Source: Candidatus Gastranaerophilales bacterium (lineage in GTDB: Bacteria > Cyanobacteriota > Vampirovibrionia > Gastranaerophilales > Gastranaerophilaceae). Taken from it: a stretch of DNA of 64,000 nucleotides. Made by a program: the position numbers and the translations under genes. Below are positions 8,084 through 15,848 of this stretch, piece by piece (position 1 is the stretch's first letter; every line of letters begins with the position of its first letter). The notes under the pieces were generated by a model, which saw nothing but the letters and a program-made list of their open reading frames with translations, searched no databases and was not told the DNA's origin. The stretch lies in the NCBI GenBank assembly GCA_944324825.1, contig CALUXU010000009.1, positions 18,960-82,959 of the forward strand. The letters run 5' to 3'.

Positions 8084-9194
8084 CAAAAAGTATTTTATTA
8101 CAGGAGGGGGTACGGGAGGACATATTTATCCGGCTATGGCGGTTGCGGATGTTCTTGCCGAAATGGGAGATGATGTAGAAATTTATTATGTCGGAAACCC
8201 TAATAACCTCGAATATTCAATAGTACAGCAAAAGGGATACAAATTTCTCCCTGTTTATATTAAAGGAATGCCGAGAAAAATCGGGTTCAGATTCTTATGG
8301 TGGAGTTTTAAACTTTTTATTGCGGTTGTTCAATCGCTTTATTATCTTTATAAATACCGTCCGAATGCGATTTTTGGCACAGGTGGGTATGTTTCGGCTC
8401 CTATTATGATAGCATCGATTATTGAGGGCAAGGTTCCTTTTATGATGCATGATTGTGATGCGCAGCCGGGGCTTGTGACAAGAAAACTTGCACCTTATGC
8501 GGCTTGTGTTTCGCTGGCATTTGATAAGGCAAAAGATTATATCAAAAACGATAACTGCCACGTTAACGGAAACCCGTTAAGACCAAGATTTAAAACTTTG
8601 ACAAAAGGACTTGCAAGAGCAGGCTTGACACTGGATTATAACAGACCGGTACTTCTCGTTATGGGCGGCTCACAAGGCGCAAAGTCTATTGATGATGCGT
8701 TTGTAGAGATTGTGAAGGAATTGTCTACCGTTAATAATATTCAGATAATTTTTCAAACCGGAAAGAAAAATTATCAGGATATAACAGACAGATTATCACA
8801 GTTATACCCTCATTTTGACAAAGATAAAAATATTCTTGTAAGACCTTATTTCGATGATATGGTAACGGTTTTGAAATCTGCGGATATTGTAATTTCACGT
8901 GCAGGCTCATTGAGTTTGTCTGAAATATTTGCATCAGATGTTGCGCCTGTTCTTATTCCGTATCCGCATGCGGCATCAGACCACCAAAGAAGAAACGCAA
9001 AATTTGTTGAAGAACAGGGAGCTTGTATTTATCTTGAAGATAAAGATACGAACCCGAATTCTTTAAAAACCATAATTAACAAATTGCTTAACGATGAAGA
9101 GCTTCAATCAAAATTAAAAGCTAATTGCGCAAAACTTGCTCAGTATGATGCTCTGAAGGATATTGTTAACCAATTTGTGCAGATAGCGGAGTAG
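8067..9194 (+). CDS. murG: UDP-GlcNAc--lipid I N-acetylglucosaminyltransferase
   Basis: 375 residues. This peripheral membrane GT28-family glycosyltransferase converts lipid I to lipid II. The N-terminal glycine-rich loop GGGTGGHIYPAMAVAD, the FGTGGYVSAPIMIAS region, the LLVMGGSQGAKSID loop that starts the C-terminal Rossmann fold, and the UDP-binding SRAGSLSLSEI plus PYPHAASDHQRRNA are all present. It overlaps ftsW by 17 bp and is followed 3 bp later by rsgA, continuing the operon. Confidence 0.97.
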   Translation: MSNISSKKYFITGGGTGGHIYPAMAVADVLAEMGDDVEIYYVGNPNNLEYSIVQQKGYKFLPVYIKGMPRKIGFRFLWWSFKLFIAVVQSLYYLYKYRPNAIFGTGGYVSAPIMIASIIEGKVPFMMHDCDAQPGLVTRKLAPYAACVSLAFDKAKDYIKNDNCHVNGNPLRPRFKTLTKGLARAGLTLDYNRPVLLVMGGSQGAKSIDDAFVEIVKELSTVNNIQIIFQTGKKNYQDITDRLSQLYPHFDKDKNILVRPYFDDMVTVLKSADIVISRAGSLSLSEIFASDVAPVLIPYPHAASDHQRRNAKFVEEQGACIYLEDKDTNPNSLKTIINKLLNDEELQSKLKANCAKLAQYDALKDIVNQFVQIAE

Positions 9195-9197
9195 TGG

Positions 9198-10190
9198 ATG
9201 AAGCAAGGTCAGATTCTAAAAATTCATTCAGATTTTTATTATGTTGCATCAGAAAATAAACAGTTTGAGTGCAAGCTGAGAGAGGTATTAAAAAAACAGC
9301 AGAAAAAAATCTGTGTCGGGGATTATGTGGAATTTGACAACGGGCACATAATAAACCTTTTGCCGAGAAAAAACTTTATACAACGTCCTTCTGTTGCGAA
9401 CGTTGACCAAATAGTTATTGTATCGGCGGTAGAAGAACCTCATCTTGATTTGCATCAACTGGATAGGTATATTGCCTTTGGCGAGTATTCCGGAATAGAT
9501 ATAAAGCTCTGTTTTAATAAAAACGACCTATCAAAAGACGACAGTATGATAGAAGAAGTTTTTTCTATTTATGAGCCGATGGGATACGATATAATATTTA
9601 CATCAGCCCTTGAAAAACTCGGTATAGAGGATTTTCAGGAGATGATGGAGGGCAAAATATCTGTTCTTTGCGGTTCATCGGGTGTCGGAAAATCAAGTCT
9701 TTTAAATGCTCTAAATCCTGATTTTCATTTGAGGACAAAAAGTATAAGCGAAAAAACCGGCAGAGGTACGCATACAACCCGTCATTCCGAAATATTGAAT
9801 ATATCGGATACTACAAGAATAATTGATACTCCGGGGTTCAGTAATCTGAAATTTGATTTTCTGCTTCCTTGGGAGGTTGCAAAACTGTTCAGGGATTTTA
9901 GACCTTATCTCGGGACTTGCAAATTTCAAAATTGTATTCATATAATGGAAACGGATTGTTCTGTTAAAAATAATCTGGATAAGATAGCGGAATCCAGATA
10001 CGAAAGTTACAGAGAATTTGTAGAAGAGGCAAAAGAATATAAAGAAAAAATCAAATACGAAGGCCGCAAAAAAGAAAGTTTCGAAAAAAAACATAATGAT
10101 AAGACGGCTGTTAAAATAAGCGCCCAAAAACGTGCATCTTCGAGAAGAACATTAAAACAACAACTTTATAAGGAAGATATAGATGAATAG
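9198..10190 (+). CDS. rsgA: Ribosome small-subunit biogenesis GTPase RsgA
   Basis: 330 residues. A circularly permuted GTPase that checks 30S subunit maturation. An N-terminal OB-fold (about 1-70) is followed by the permuted motif order typical of RsgA: the G4-like FNKND comes first, then the P-loop GSSGVGKSSLLNAL, then DTPGFSNL. A C-terminal zinc knuckle CKFQNCIHIMETDC provides the Cys/His ligands. A Lys-rich tail of about 60 residues ends the protein. It starts 3 bp after murG and overlaps the prenyl synthase by 8 bp. Confidence 0.95.
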   Translation: MKQGQILKIHSDFYYVASENKQFECKLREVLKKQQKKICVGDYVEFDNGHIINLLPRKNFIQRPSVANVDQIVIVSAVEEPHLDLHQLDRYIAFGEYSGIDIKLCFNKNDLSKDDSMIEEVFSIYEPMGYDIIFTSALEKLGIEDFQEMMEGKISVLCGSSGVGKSSLLNALNPDFHLRTKSISEKTGRGTHTTRHSEILNISDTTRIIDTPGFSNLKFDFLLPWEVAKLFRDFRPYLGTCKFQNCIHIMETDCSVKNNLDKIAESRYESYREFVEEAKEYKEKIKYEGRKKESFEKKHNDKTAVKISAQKRASSRRTLKQQLYKEDIDE

Positions 10191-11052
10191 GTTAATAGAA
10201 AAAGTAGATAAAGCGTTGGATAAGTACATAGAAATAAAGTATCCTGAGGATATTTTTAAATCTATGAAATATACGGTAACACTTCCGGGGAAACGGCTCC
10301 GTCCTGTTATGTGCCTTGAGGCTTGCAGAATCTTTGGCGGAAATATTGAGGATGCTCTTCCGACAGCTTGTGCAATAGAGATGCTTCATGCGCAAAGCCT
10401 TATTCATGACGATTTGCCTTGTATGGATAACGACGATTTCAGACGCGGAAAACCTTCTAATCACAAAGTTTTTGGAGAAGCGGTTGCTGTACTTGCAGGA
10501 GATGCTCTTTTATCTTATGCACCGCAGTTGATTATAGAAGAATCAAAAAATCTTTCAAGCGAAACTTTGATTAAGGTTTTGCTTGAATATACGAAAACGG
10601 CAGGGGCTTACGGGCTTATTGCAGGACAGGTTGTGGATATTGAGAGTGAAAATAAGGGTATAAAAAATCCTGAAGTTTTGGATTTTATTCATACACACAA
10701 AACTGCGGATTTATTCAGACTGGCATTAAAGTCCGGTGCAATTATTGCAGGTGCGGATGACAACGGTTTAAACGAAATGGATAACCTTGCTCAAAAGTTC
10801 GGGCTTGCGTTCCAGATTTATGATGATATTTTGGATGAAATTTCATCGTTTGAAGAAATGGGCAAAACGGTCGGCAAGGATAAGAATTCAAATAAATTAA
10901 CCTATGTATCATTATACGGGCTTGAAGAGGCCGAAAAGAAACTCAATATTTTATTTAATGAGGTTTATGATATAATAAACAGGTACAATTCAGACATATT
11001 TAAAACCATCGTTGATAATATGAAAGTAAAACTGGCAAAAAATGGAGGCTAA
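10183..11052 (+). CDS. ispA: Polyprenyl (farnesyl/geranylgeranyl) diphosphate synthase
   Basis: 289 residues of the trans-isoprenyl diphosphate synthase family, which condenses isopentenyl diphosphate with allylic diphosphates. The first Asp-rich motif is in IHDDLPCMDNDDFRRGKP and the second is YDDILDE; LPGKRLRP and GQVVDIE are also typical. Chain length (C15 or C20) cannot be fixed from sequence alone, so the symbol is provisional. Its product would feed the undecaprenyl carrier used by MraY and MurG, which fits its place in the operon. It overlaps rsgA by 8 bp and abuts the DUF212 gene. Confidence 0.9.
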   Translation: MNRLIEKVDKALDKYIEIKYPEDIFKSMKYTVTLPGKRLRPVMCLEACRIFGGNIEDALPTACAIEMLHAQSLIHDDLPCMDNDDFRRGKPSNHKVFGEAVAVLAGDALLSYAPQLIIEESKNLSSETLIKVLLEYTKTAGAYGLIAGQVVDIESENKGIKNPEVLDFIHTHKTADLFRLALKSGAIIAGADDNGLNEMDNLAQKFGLAFQIYDDILDEISSFEEMGKTVGKDKNSNKLTYVSLYGLEEAEKKLNILFNEVYDIINRYNSDIFKTIVDNMKVKLAKNGG

Positions 11053-11529
11053 ATGGAGATAGCAAAGTGGGTTAATACAGGTTATGAGGTTCTGTTTGTA
11101 AGTTTAACGGCTCCGATACTGGCACAAACTATCAAATTTTTCCTTCATCTTTTAATGGACAAAAAGGTTGATTTACGCTTATTCACAACAACCGGCGGAA
11201 TGCCTAGTGCTCATTCGGCTTGTGTTGTCGGTTTGTCTACAATGGTCGGAATTTTATGCGGATTTGATTCTGTTGAGTTTGCGATAGCGATGGGGAATGC
11301 TCTTGTTGTAATGTATGATGCAGCAGGTTTAAGACGTGCGGCAGGACGTCAGGCAGCATGTTTAAACAGAATCCTTGATGATTTTTATAAACATGAAATT
11401 CAGGCAATCGGCGGCAAGTTGAAGGAACTTCTTGGTCATACACCTATTCAGGTTTTCTGGGGCGCTGTACTGGGTGTTGTTTATGCGTTTTATATTCACA
11501 ATTATTTCCTACACCGTGTAATGGGATAA
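11053..11529 (+). CDS. Divergent PAP2-family membrane protein (DUF212)
   Basis: 158 residues with three or four membrane segments. The family signature TTGGMPSAHSACVVGLSTM is followed by MYDAAGLRRAAGRQA and a later LGHTPIQVFWGAVLGVVYAF. Members are distant relatives of PAP2-type lipid phosphatases and are common in Cyanobacteria and Firmicutes. A role in polyprenyl or lipid phosphate metabolism is plausible because the gene directly follows a prenyl diphosphate synthase with no gap, but the substrate is not established. It is the last gene of the mur operon. Confidence 0.9.
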   Translation: MEIAKWVNTGYEVLFVSLTAPILAQTIKFFLHLLMDKKVDLRLFTTTGGMPSAHSACVVGLSTMVGILCGFDSVEFAIAMGNALVVMYDAAGLRRAAGRQAACLNRILDDFYKHEIQAIGGKLKELLGHTPIQVFWGAVLGVVYAFYIHNYFLHRVMG

Positions 11530-11576
11530 ATTTAATTCAGGTTGACAAATTTAGAAACATAGTAAATAATATATGT

Positions 11577-11658
11577 ACAGGGTGGCAGCTTGCCAGGCTA
11601 GCCGGATGCCCTGAGAGACTTAAGCGGTTCTTATCTATTCAGGTAAGAGCCGTTTTTT
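11577..11658 (+). ncRNA. Module A: candidate antisense RNA of a type I toxin-antitoxin pair
   Basis: A consensus promoter TTGACA (11542-11547), 17-bp spacer and AATAAT (11565-11570) predicts a transcript from about 11577. It ends at an intrinsic terminator whose stem CGGTTCTTA/TAAGAGCCG spans 11625-11652, followed by TTTTTT. The predicted RNA is about 82 nt with further internal hairpins (GGCAGCTTGCC). It is antisense to the last nine codons and 3' region of the minus-strand peptide gene at 11631-11711. The promoter, RNA and terminator recur at 20.7 and 32.4 kb. Confidence 0.65.
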
Positions 11659-11711
11659 AATACGTATAAAATCAAAAAGATTAAGAATAATGCTATATTG
11701 AAATTATCCAT
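11631..11711 (-). CDS. Module A: 26-residue hydrophobic peptide, candidate type I toxin
   Basis: ATG at 11711 follows the strong ribosome binding site AAAGGGGG by 5 nt. The peptide begins MDNFNIALFLIFLILY and ends SYLNR: one membrane-spanning stretch with a basic, polar tail. A minus-strand promoter TAGACA (11829-11834), 17-bp spacer and TAATAT (11806-11811) gives a leader of about 88 nt. Copies B and C preserve start, stop, length and hydrophobicity with silent or conservative changes. That is the main evidence that it is translated. Toxicity is inferred from similarity of layout to TxpA/RatA- and Fst-type systems, not shown. Confidence 0.65.
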   Translation of the reverse strand: MDNFNIALFLIFLILYVLKNGSYLNR

Positions 11712-11851
11712 ATCAGCCCCCTTTCTAGTCGGTAACCAACCCGAGACTTAATTATTGTGTTGGCGGTTCCATTTCAAAAAAGGACATCTTTTACTCTGTG
11801 TAGTTATATTACTATATTTTCTGTTGTTTGTCTATTTTATTAAAGATAAAC

Positions 11852-11887
11852 AAAAAACGACCGATTGGATAACCGGTCGTTTTTTAT
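11852..11887. terminator. Bidirectional intrinsic terminator
   Basis: AACGACCG and CGGTCGTT form an 8-bp stem, with an A-run on the left and a T-run on the right, so it can act on either strand. It ends the minus-strand hpf transcript just beyond its stop. Confidence 0.8.
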
Positions 11888-11902
11888 TATATTTTTTTAG
11901 AA

Positions 11903-12292
11903 CTAGTCGATAGCTTTTACATCTTCTACTTCGTCTTCGTCATCAACTTCGACTACTTCTACGTCAGTGTTTCTGATAGTATTTTTATCTGCGTACAATG
12001 ATTTGCTTTTAACTTTTTTAACCTGTCTGTCGAGTTTATCAGCAATTAAATCAATACTTGCATACATAGATTCTGCAGATTCTTCAACGTGTACAACAGT
12101 TCCGCTGCTTAGAGTACATTTTACTTCTGCTACGTGTTTTCCTGATGCAGAAGGGTTTTTGATGACCGTTAAAATAACTTTGATACCTTGAATTTGGTCA
12201 TAGTGGTTAACAACTTTACCAAGTTTTTCTTTTACATAAGCCTTAATAGCGTCTGTGATTTCAATGTTTTTACCATTAACGTGTATATGCAT
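11903..12292 (-). CDS. hpf: Ribosome hibernation promoting factor (HPF/YfiA family)
   Basis: 129 residues starting MHIHVNGKNIEITDAIKAYV. This ATG is chosen because GGAGG lies 5 nt upstream; an in-frame ATG eight codons earlier has no such site. The beta-alpha-beta-beta-beta-alpha core of about 100 residues is typical (GKHVAEVKCTLSSGTVVHVEE, then MYASIDLIADKLDRQVKK). It binds the 30S decoding region to inactivate ribosomes in stationary phase. The tail is short and acidic (VEVVEVDDEDEVEDV), so this is not the long form with a dimerisation domain. Confidence 0.9.
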   Translation of the reverse strand: MHIHVNGKNIEITDAIKAYVKEKLGKVVNHYDQIQGIKVILTVIKNPSASGKHVAEVKCTLSSGTVVHVEESAESMYASIDLIADKLDRQVKKVKSKSLYADKNTIRNTDVEVVEVDDEDEVEDVKAID

Positions 12293-12354
12293 GTATGCCT
12301 CCAATAATGTGTACATTTTTTATTATACACCATATCGGATTATTTTAAAAGAGT

Positions 12355-12573
12355 TTAATCTGTGATAATTTGCGGAATTTCTACGTCCGGAGTTCCTATA
12401 ACTCTTACTAATTCGAGAACAGATGCTTTCATCTGGCATTTTTGAGATGTGCCTTTAAAGAAATCACTATAAAAACACCCTTCGCAATTACATCCTCTTT
12501 TATAACATTCCAGAGCTGTTGGTGTCCATCGTCTGACAGCAATAGCTCTCCCCAAATCTCTACTTCTAAACAA
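12355..12573 (-). CDS. Small Cys-rich protein of unknown function
   Basis: 72 residues from a TTG start at 12573 with an ideal GGAGGATAAGG site just upstream. Four cysteines cluster in CYKRGCNCEGCFYSDFF and a fifth follows in QKCQMK, suggesting a metal-binding or redox-sensitive fold. The C-terminal half contains SVLELVRVIGTPDVEIPQ. I do not recognise a named family. A short in-frame-type ORF (MKERLKKPMGNG...) ends on its ribosome binding site, but its ATG overlaps the -10 box, so it may not be translated. Confidence 0.65.
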   Translation of the reverse strand: MFRSRDLGRAIAVRRWTPTALECYKRGCNCEGCFYSDFFKGTSQKCQMKASVLELVRVIGTPDVEIPQIITD

Positions 12574-12654
12574 CCTTATCCTCCAAAAACTTTTTCAATT
12601 TTTTCTACCGGTTCCGAAGAACCGTTCCCCATAGGCTTTTTCAACCTTTCTTTC

Positions 12655-12682
12655 ATTATATAGGTTAAGCGAGGTTTTACAA
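12655..12682 (-). promoter_or_regulatory. Promoter for the small Cys-rich gene
   Basis: On the minus strand TTGTAA (12677-12682), a 16-bp spacer and a perfect TATAAT (12655-12660) lie about 80 bp upstream of the TTG start. Confidence 0.6.
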
Positions 12683-12762
12683 CCCGTTTGTAAATGTTTA
12701 TTACGACAAAAATAAAACGGCTAAAACCCTTTATTTGTGCCTTTTAGCTCTGTTTCAAATCA

Positions 12763-12910
12763 TGGTATATCCCGTCTTTGCATGGATTCAAGAAATTAAA
12801 TCATGGAAACATGCTCATGGCATGTCTTTCCATGTTTTTAAAATGGATTAAGAAATGTAAAAATCTTGGCATGTTGTAAAAGTATGGTTAATATTTAATC
12901 ATGGGGAAAT
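12763..12910. promoter_or_regulatory. CATG-rich upstream region with hairpin
   Basis: About nine CATG words occur within 150 bp upstream of the nitroreductase gene. The core at 12802-12834 is an inverted repeat, CATGGAAACATG facing CATGTCTTTCCATG, followed by TTTTTA. It could be a terminator-like hairpin or a multi-site operator. The rest of the interval between 12574 and 12918 has no convincing gene. Confidence 0.4.
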
Positions 12911-12918
12911 AGTATTTT

Positions 12919-13452
12919 ATGTGTATGAATGAAGTAATAAAAACTATTTTAGAGAGAAGAAGTGTTCGTAAATTTTCGGGTAAACCGATTGAGAGAGAGA
13001 AAATCGAATTAATTCTTCGTGCCGGCATGTCAGCTCCGTCTGCCCGTAATCGTCAGCCTTGGAAGTTTTTTGCGGTTGATGACAGAGATTTGTTGAATCG
13101 TCTGGCTGATGAGCTTCCTTATGCAAAGATGCTTTATCAGGCGCCTTTGGGGATAATAGTTTGCGGCGATATCCGGGATAAAGAGGATATGACGGCTCAG
13201 ACTTTTTGGGTTCAGGATTGCTCTGCTGCCGTTGAAAATATTTTGATTGCGGTTCAATCTCTCGGACTTGGTGCTGTATGGACGGCTTGTTATCCTAAAG
13301 ATGACAGGGTTAGGGCTCCTCAAAAGATTTTAAATATCCCTGACGGAATTGTTCCTTTGTGCGTTATTCCTGTCGGATATCCTGACGGTGACACACCTCC
13401 TGTTGAAAAGTTCAGGGAAGAAAATATTATTTGGAATAAGTTTGAGGGTTAG
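12919..13452 (+). CDS. Nitroreductase-family FMN oxidoreductase
   Basis: 177 residues. The FMN-binding signature ERRSVRKFSGKPIEREKIELIL at the N-terminus, then APSARNRQPWKFFAV, and the later AAVENILIAVQSLGLGAVW are typical of this dimeric flavoprotein family, which reduces nitro compounds, quinones or flavins with NAD(P)H. Substrate cannot be told from sequence. A second in-frame ATG two codons downstream is an equally possible start. The upstream region carries a dense array of CATG words that may be regulatory. Confidence 0.9.
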   Translation: MCMNEVIKTILERRSVRKFSGKPIEREKIELILRAGMSAPSARNRQPWKFFAVDDRDLLNRLADELPYAKMLYQAPLGIIVCGDIRDKEDMTAQTFWVQDCSAAVENILIAVQSLGLGAVWTACYPKDDRVRAPQKILNIPDGIVPLCVIPVGYPDGDTPPVEKFREENIIWNKFEG

Positions 13453-13465
13453 ATTCAAGCTATTA

Positions 13466-13494
13466 TTGAATTAATTGTTTAAAAAAGATATAAT
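13466..13494 (+). promoter_or_regulatory. Promoter placing transcription start at the start codon
   Basis: TTGAAT (13466-13471), a 17-bp spacer and TATAAT (13489-13494) end exactly 6 nt before the ATG at 13501, predicting a leaderless mRNA. Confidence 0.65.
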
Positions 13495-13500
13495 TGTTTT

Positions 13501-14505
13501 ATGGCAAAGATTAAAAAGCTAAATTATTTTAACCGTTCTAAAATTAAGAAGATGATACCATTCCTGAATGTTTCAAGAAACAATTCTTTGATGAATATGC
13601 TGGCAATCAGTCCTTTTGGCGCTTTACATAATCTTTTGCCGTTAAGATACAAATTTCTTGATGAATCTTTTATTATTTCCGAAGACGATGACGATATCGG
13701 AATGATAACTGTTTCACCGATTTTCGGCAACTATTCAAAGCTGTTTATTTCTCAATTGTTTTTTTCAGAGAAATCTTATGATTTGGCACAGCAGTTGATA
13801 AACTTTGTTGTTTCGCATTACGGTGCAAACGGTGCAACGGCTTTCTTTGTTACCATAAATCAGGTATACAGTCATCTGATTAATCTCTTTATCGGACAAT
13901 GCGGATTCAGACAATGTTCTACGGAACAAATCTGGGAGATTGATAAGATTTCGTTTAAAAAATCAACAACTATTAAATACAGACGTTTACGGGATTCTGA
14001 TTTAAAAGAAATATCAGAGATTTATAATGATTCTCTTATGACTCATTTTAAGCCTACTCTTGAAAGACAGGGTAAAGAATTTTCGGAGGCGTTTTATCAC
14101 GGTTTGACTTATTCTTCTGAATACAGATATGTGATAGAGGATGCTTCATCGGATAAAATTCTCGGGTATTTTTTGATTTCTACCGATGATAATGAAAATT
14201 TCCTGGTTGATTTCAATTATTCTGACGGCTATGAAATAGATTTAGACGGGATTATGTACTATGCAACCCGTGAAATCTTAAAACGGATGAGAAGATTCAA
14301 ATTGTATATGAAAATAAAAAAATACCTTAAAACCGGGCAGAAACAGGAAGAATATGCACAACAAAATAATTTTTCCTGTATCCAGACAAAACTGATGCTG
14401 GTAAAAGATTTTTACAGAATGCTGAAGCAGGAATCTCCTCTTAAAGAGTTGAAGGAATTTATTATGATAGGCGATTTGAATCAGGATAAGAGATTGGAAG
14501 TGTAA
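13501..14505 (+). CDS. Hypothetical protein, possibly GNAT-acetyltransferase-like
   Basis: 334 residues, no signal peptide. The middle part (IKYRRLRDSDLKEISEIYNDSL, residues about 157-178) looks like the start of a GNAT fold, and KILGYFLISTDDNENFLVDFNY resembles the following strands. The N-terminal 150 residues may be a second, diverged GNAT-like half (IGMITVSPIFGNYSKLFISQLFF). No clear acetyl-CoA P-loop is visible, so activity is uncertain. The gene has its own promoter and stands alone between the nitroreductase and a repeat-rich intergenic region. Confidence 0.6.
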   Translation: MAKIKKLNYFNRSKIKKMIPFLNVSRNNSLMNMLAISPFGALHNLLPLRYKFLDESFIISEDDDDIGMITVSPIFGNYSKLFISQLFFSEKSYDLAQQLINFVVSHYGANGATAFFVTINQVYSHLINLFIGQCGFRQCSTEQIWEIDKISFKKSTTIKYRRLRDSDLKEISEIYNDSLMTHFKPTLERQGKEFSEAFYHGLTYSSEYRYVIEDASSDKILGYFLISTDDNENFLVDFNYSDGYEIDLDGIMYYATREILKRMRRFKLYMKIKKYLKTGQKQEEYAQQNNFSCIQTKLMLVKDFYRMLKQESPLKELKEFIMIGDLNQDKRLEV

Positions 14506-14529
14506 ATATTTTAGTGAAGGGTGAATAGT

Positions 14530-14656
14530 GAGAAGTGAGGAGAAATTAGCGGCTAAGTAGTCAAGTAGTTAGGCTGCTAAGTGAATTTTTTGTCTACTTT
14601 TTAGGGTACACTTTACTTCGTTCCCTCTCCTGGTAGGAGAGGGCTAGGGTGAGGTT
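14530..14656 (+). repeat. 127-bp direct repeat, copy 1
   Basis: Begins GAGAAGTGAGGAGAAATTAG and runs through TAAGTAGTCAAGTAGTTAGG, a GGGTACACTTTACTTCG segment and the CCCTCTCCT...AGGAGAGGG palindrome to GGTGAGGTT. A near-identical copy lies at 14815-14942. It is non-coding. Confidence 0.85.
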
Positions 14657-14693
14657 TAGATTTCGGGGGTTCGTGCGGAGTGACCTGAAACCT

Positions 14694-14804
14694 GTCATTG
14701 CGAGCGAAAGCGAAGCAATCTATTATATCTAAAAGATTACTTCGTCGGGAGTAAATAGTGCAGTTGAATTTTTAACCTTTACATTTATCCCTCCTCGTAA
14801 TGAC
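14694..14804. repeat. REP/MITE-like element with terminal inverted repeats
   Basis: The ends GTCATTGCGAG and CTCGTAATGAC form an 11-bp inverted repeat with one mismatch. The inside contains CGAAGCAATC and GATTACTTCGTC. A shorter relative is at 63644-63710. Confidence 0.6.
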
Positions 14805-14814
14805 GTGAAATAAT

Positions 14815-14942
14815 GAGAAGTGAGGAAAAATTAGCGGCTAAGTAGTCAAGTAGTTAGGCAGCTAAGTGAATTTTTTTGTCTACTTTTTAGGGTACACTTT
14901 ACTTCGTTCCCTCTCCTGGTAGGAGAGGGCTAGGGTGAGGTT
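14815..14942 (+). repeat. 127-bp direct repeat, copy 2
   Basis: Second copy of the repeat at 14530-14656, differing by a few substitutions and one extra T. Its right end runs directly into the extended -10 promoter of the SDR gene. Confidence 0.85.
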
Positions 14943-14958
14943 ATGTTATAATACACTT

Positions 14959-15747
14959 ATGTCAAAAGTCTACGTAATCACAGGTTCAACATCCGGGATA
15001 GGGAAAGCTCTTTTGGAGGAATATTCAAAAGAAAATACTGTTTTTGCAGGGTACAGAAACGAAAATTTAAAACCAGAAGGACGTAATATTATTCCGTTTT
15101 ATATTGATTATACAAAACCTGAAACTATAAAGCCTGCAATTGATTTTATAAAATCCAAAACGGATAGAATTGATACAATAATCAATGCCGCAGGTTGTGT
15201 TGTTGCAGGCGTAATTGATAATATTTCTTTGCAGGATTTAAAGCGCCAGTTTGATGTAAATGTTTTTGGTGCGATAGAATTGACTGGCGGTTTGGACGTA
15301 AAAAAAATTATAAACATAAGTTCAATGTCCTCTTTTGGTATATATCCTTTTATTGCACCGTATTGTGCATCAAAACGGGCTTTGGATATTTTATTTAATC
15401 TTTGGGGGCTTGAGAGCGGGAAACAGGTTATATCTTTAAAACTCGGGGCTGTTGCAACACCTATCTGGTCAAAATCCATTAAAGAAAATGAAAAATCTCT
15501 CAGTGATGTTTCCGGTTATGAAAAAGAGTATGATTATCTGGTAAAAAATGCTTTGAAAAATGAAACAAAGGGTATGCCTGTATCTAAAATTGTCAAAAAA
15601 GTTATTGAGATAGATAATAAACAAAAACCAAAACCGTCATATACAATAGGATTTGATGCAAAGGCTGCCGAGTTATTTTCTCATCTGCCTCAAACCCTTA
15701 TCAATCATGTAATAGAGAATAAATTAAAAAGCATGCGTAAAGATTAG
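14959..15747 (+). CDS. Short-chain dehydrogenase/reductase
   Basis: 262 residues starting MSKVYVITGSTSGIGKALLE. The longer in-frame start at 14935 is rejected because an extended -10 box TGTTATAAT ends 6 nt before this ATG. SDR hallmarks are all present: the TGxxxGIG cofactor motif at about 8-14, NAAG, a catalytic Ser in NISSMSS, and YCASK providing the Tyr/Lys pair. The substrate is unknown. The gene is single and lies immediately right of a tandem intergenic repeat. Confidence 0.88.
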   Translation: MSKVYVITGSTSGIGKALLEEYSKENTVFAGYRNENLKPEGRNIIPFYIDYTKPETIKPAIDFIKSKTDRIDTIINAAGCVVAGVIDNISLQDLKRQFDVNVFGAIELTGGLDVKKIINISSMSSFGIYPFIAPYCASKRALDILFNLWGLESGKQVISLKLGAVATPIWSKSIKENEKSLSDVSGYEKEYDYLVKNALKNETKGMPVSKIVKKVIEIDNKQKPKPSYTIGFDAKAAELFSHLPQTLINHVIENKLKSMRKD

Positions 15748-15848
15748 TTACGTTTCTTAAAAAATGTTAATAAATCGGAATTAAAATAGCAAAAAAGATT
15801 TATTTTTAGACTTAAATAGTGTATCATATCATGTGTAGGTAATTTATT

